A stretch of 64,000 bases of DNA. It comes from an uncultured SAR116 cluster alpha proteobacterium. Its GTDB lineage: Bacteria > Pseudomonadota > Alphaproteobacteria > Puniceispirillales > Marisalimonadaceae. The stretch spans positions 62,001 through 126,000 of the forward strand of contig CABZCK010000001.1 in the NCBI GenBank assembly GCA_902524215.1, in the 5' to 3' direction. How positions within the stretch are numbered: position 1 is the first letter of the stretch; the number at the start of each line of letters is the position of its first letter. The notes under the pieces were generated by a model. It saw nothing but the letters and a program-made list of their open reading frames with translations. It made no database searches and was not told where the DNA came from. Made by a program: the position numbers and the translations under genes. This document shows positions 62,896-64,000 of the stretch, in pieces.

Positions 62896-63755
62896 TTTAA
62901 CTTTTTCATAATAAAATCTAACTGATCTAAATTTTTAAATTTAATAGTTAATGCACCATTTTTTTTATCTTTATTAAAAGTAATTTTAGTTTTTAGCCCT
63001 ATTTTACTCGATATTTCAGTTTCAATATCTGAATAATCATTAAATTTTGAAGTGTTTTTAAATTTATTGGTTTTTTTTAAAAATTTTTCCACCTCTCTTA
63101 CTGATAAACCTTTTTTAATTATATCTCTTGCTAATTCTAATGAATTTTCACTATTTATTATCGCCCTAGCATGTCCTACAGAAAGTTTTCCACTCACAAT
63201 GTAAGATTTAATTTCATCTTCTAAAGTTAATAATCTCAAGAAATTAGTTATGTAGGGTCTTGATTTGCTAAATATTTTAGCAACTTTTTCTTGGGTATAA
63301 TTATGCTCATTTATTAAATCTTGATACCCTTTTGCTTCTTCTATTGGATTTAAATCTGATCTTTCTAAATTTTCTAATAATGAAATTTCTACGATTTTTT
63401 CTGGTGATAAATCATCTCTTAAAATAATAGGCACTTCGTGTATATTTGCTAATTGTGCTGCTCTCCAACGTCGTTCACCAGCTACAATTTTGTATTTACC
63501 ACTAGCTTTTTTATCTGATATTACAACTATAGGCTGAAATATACCATTATTTTTTATAGATTGAGAAAGGCTATATAGTTCATTTTTATCAAAATTTTTA
63601 CGAACTTGCCATGTACCTGCTGCCAAGAAATCGATAGGCACTATATTCAAATTATTTTTTGAATTTGTGTTAGTTAAATTATCAACATTTGAATTTTCTC
63701 CTAGTAAACTTGATAAACCTCTTCCTAGAGGGTTTTTTTTATTGGTTTTAGGCAT
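62892..63755 (-). CDS. parB: chromosome partitioning protein ParB
   Basis: NPLGRGLSSLLGE, VAGERRWRAAQLA, LLENLERSDLNPIEEAKGY, KLSVGHARAI. Confidence 0.96.
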   Translation of the reverse strand: MPKTNKKNPLGRGLSSLLGENSNVDNLTNTNSKNNLNIVPIDFLAAGTWQVRKNFDKNELYSLSQSIKNNGIFQPIVVISDKKASGKYKIVAGERRWRAAQLANIHEVPIILRDDLSPEKIVEISLLENLERSDLNPIEEAKGYQDLINEHNYTQEKVAKIFSKSRPYITNFLRLLTLEDEIKSYIVSGKLSVGHARAIINSENSLELARDIIKKGLSVREVEKFLKKTNKFKNTSKFNDYSDIETEISSKIGLKTKITFNKDKKNGALTIKFKNLDQLDFIMKKLN

Positions 63756-64000
63756 TTGATTTATTCTCCTGATTTATTATCTCAGCTGCAAGCGATGCAT
63801 AGGCTTGAGAACCAGAACATGAAATATCATACATTAAAATTGGCATCCCATGACTTGGTGCTTCAGATATTTTTACATTTCTAGGAATTATTGTTTTATA
63901 AACTTTTTCTTTAAAAAAATCTTTTACGTCGGATGCTACCAACTCTGATATTTTATTTCTTTTATCATACATCGTTAAAACTATACCTTGTAAATTTAAT
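63748..64000 (-). CDS. parA: chromosome partitioning ATPase ParA, C-terminal fragment (runs off window end)
   Basis: Continuous frame to window edge: LNLQGIVLTMYDKRNKISELVASDVKDFF...TIIPRNVKISEAPSHGMP. Confidence 0.95.
   Translation of the reverse strand, partial: LNLQGIVLTMYDKRNKISELVASDVKDFFKEKVYKTIIPRNVKISEAPSHGMPILMYDISCSGSQAYASLAAEIINQENKSNA

Overview
AT-rich, gene-dense window from what looks like a streamlined marine-type alphaproteobacterium (taxon inferred from gene content, codon/AT bias and short or overlapping gene spacing; not proven). Most of it is core chromosome: leuC(partial)-rplS-trmD-rimM-rpsP-ffh-ftsY-mtaB-dapF-xth; lolA-ftsK-aminotransferase; ubiH-like; glycine betaine ABC transporter; ugd/galU/phosphomannomutase; glcB; ccrM-like methylase; rnhB-moaB-slt; ispE; ribA; porin; leuS-lptE-holA-parB-parA(partial). 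Two accessory regions stand out. (1) A ~10.35 kb integrative element at the 3' end of tRNA-Gly(GCC), bounded by a perfect 40-bp direct repeat (23483-23522 and 33835-33874). It carries a tyrosine integrase that is apparently co-operonic with a secreted Sel1/trypsin-like protease, a 4-TM coiled-coil membrane protein and a secreted vWA-like protein, plus a large secreted Sel1 protein, a compact family-A DNA polymerase-like protein and two unknown proteins. No phage structural genes were seen. This is the best candidate for an undescribed system. (2) A ~6 kb glycan/TPR cassette between xth and lolA, interrupting a commonly conserved ftsK-lolA-xth arrangement. Other points: a structured RNA candidate between convergent genes (~34.76-34.93 kb), tandem promoter-bearing 31-bp repeats plus an intra-operon terminator at the betaine transporter, an S16 tail made of eight 9-aa repeats, a response regulator without its phospho-acceptor Asp, and a degenerate UDG-like gene at a syntenic position. 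All calls are from reading the sequence; no searches were run.
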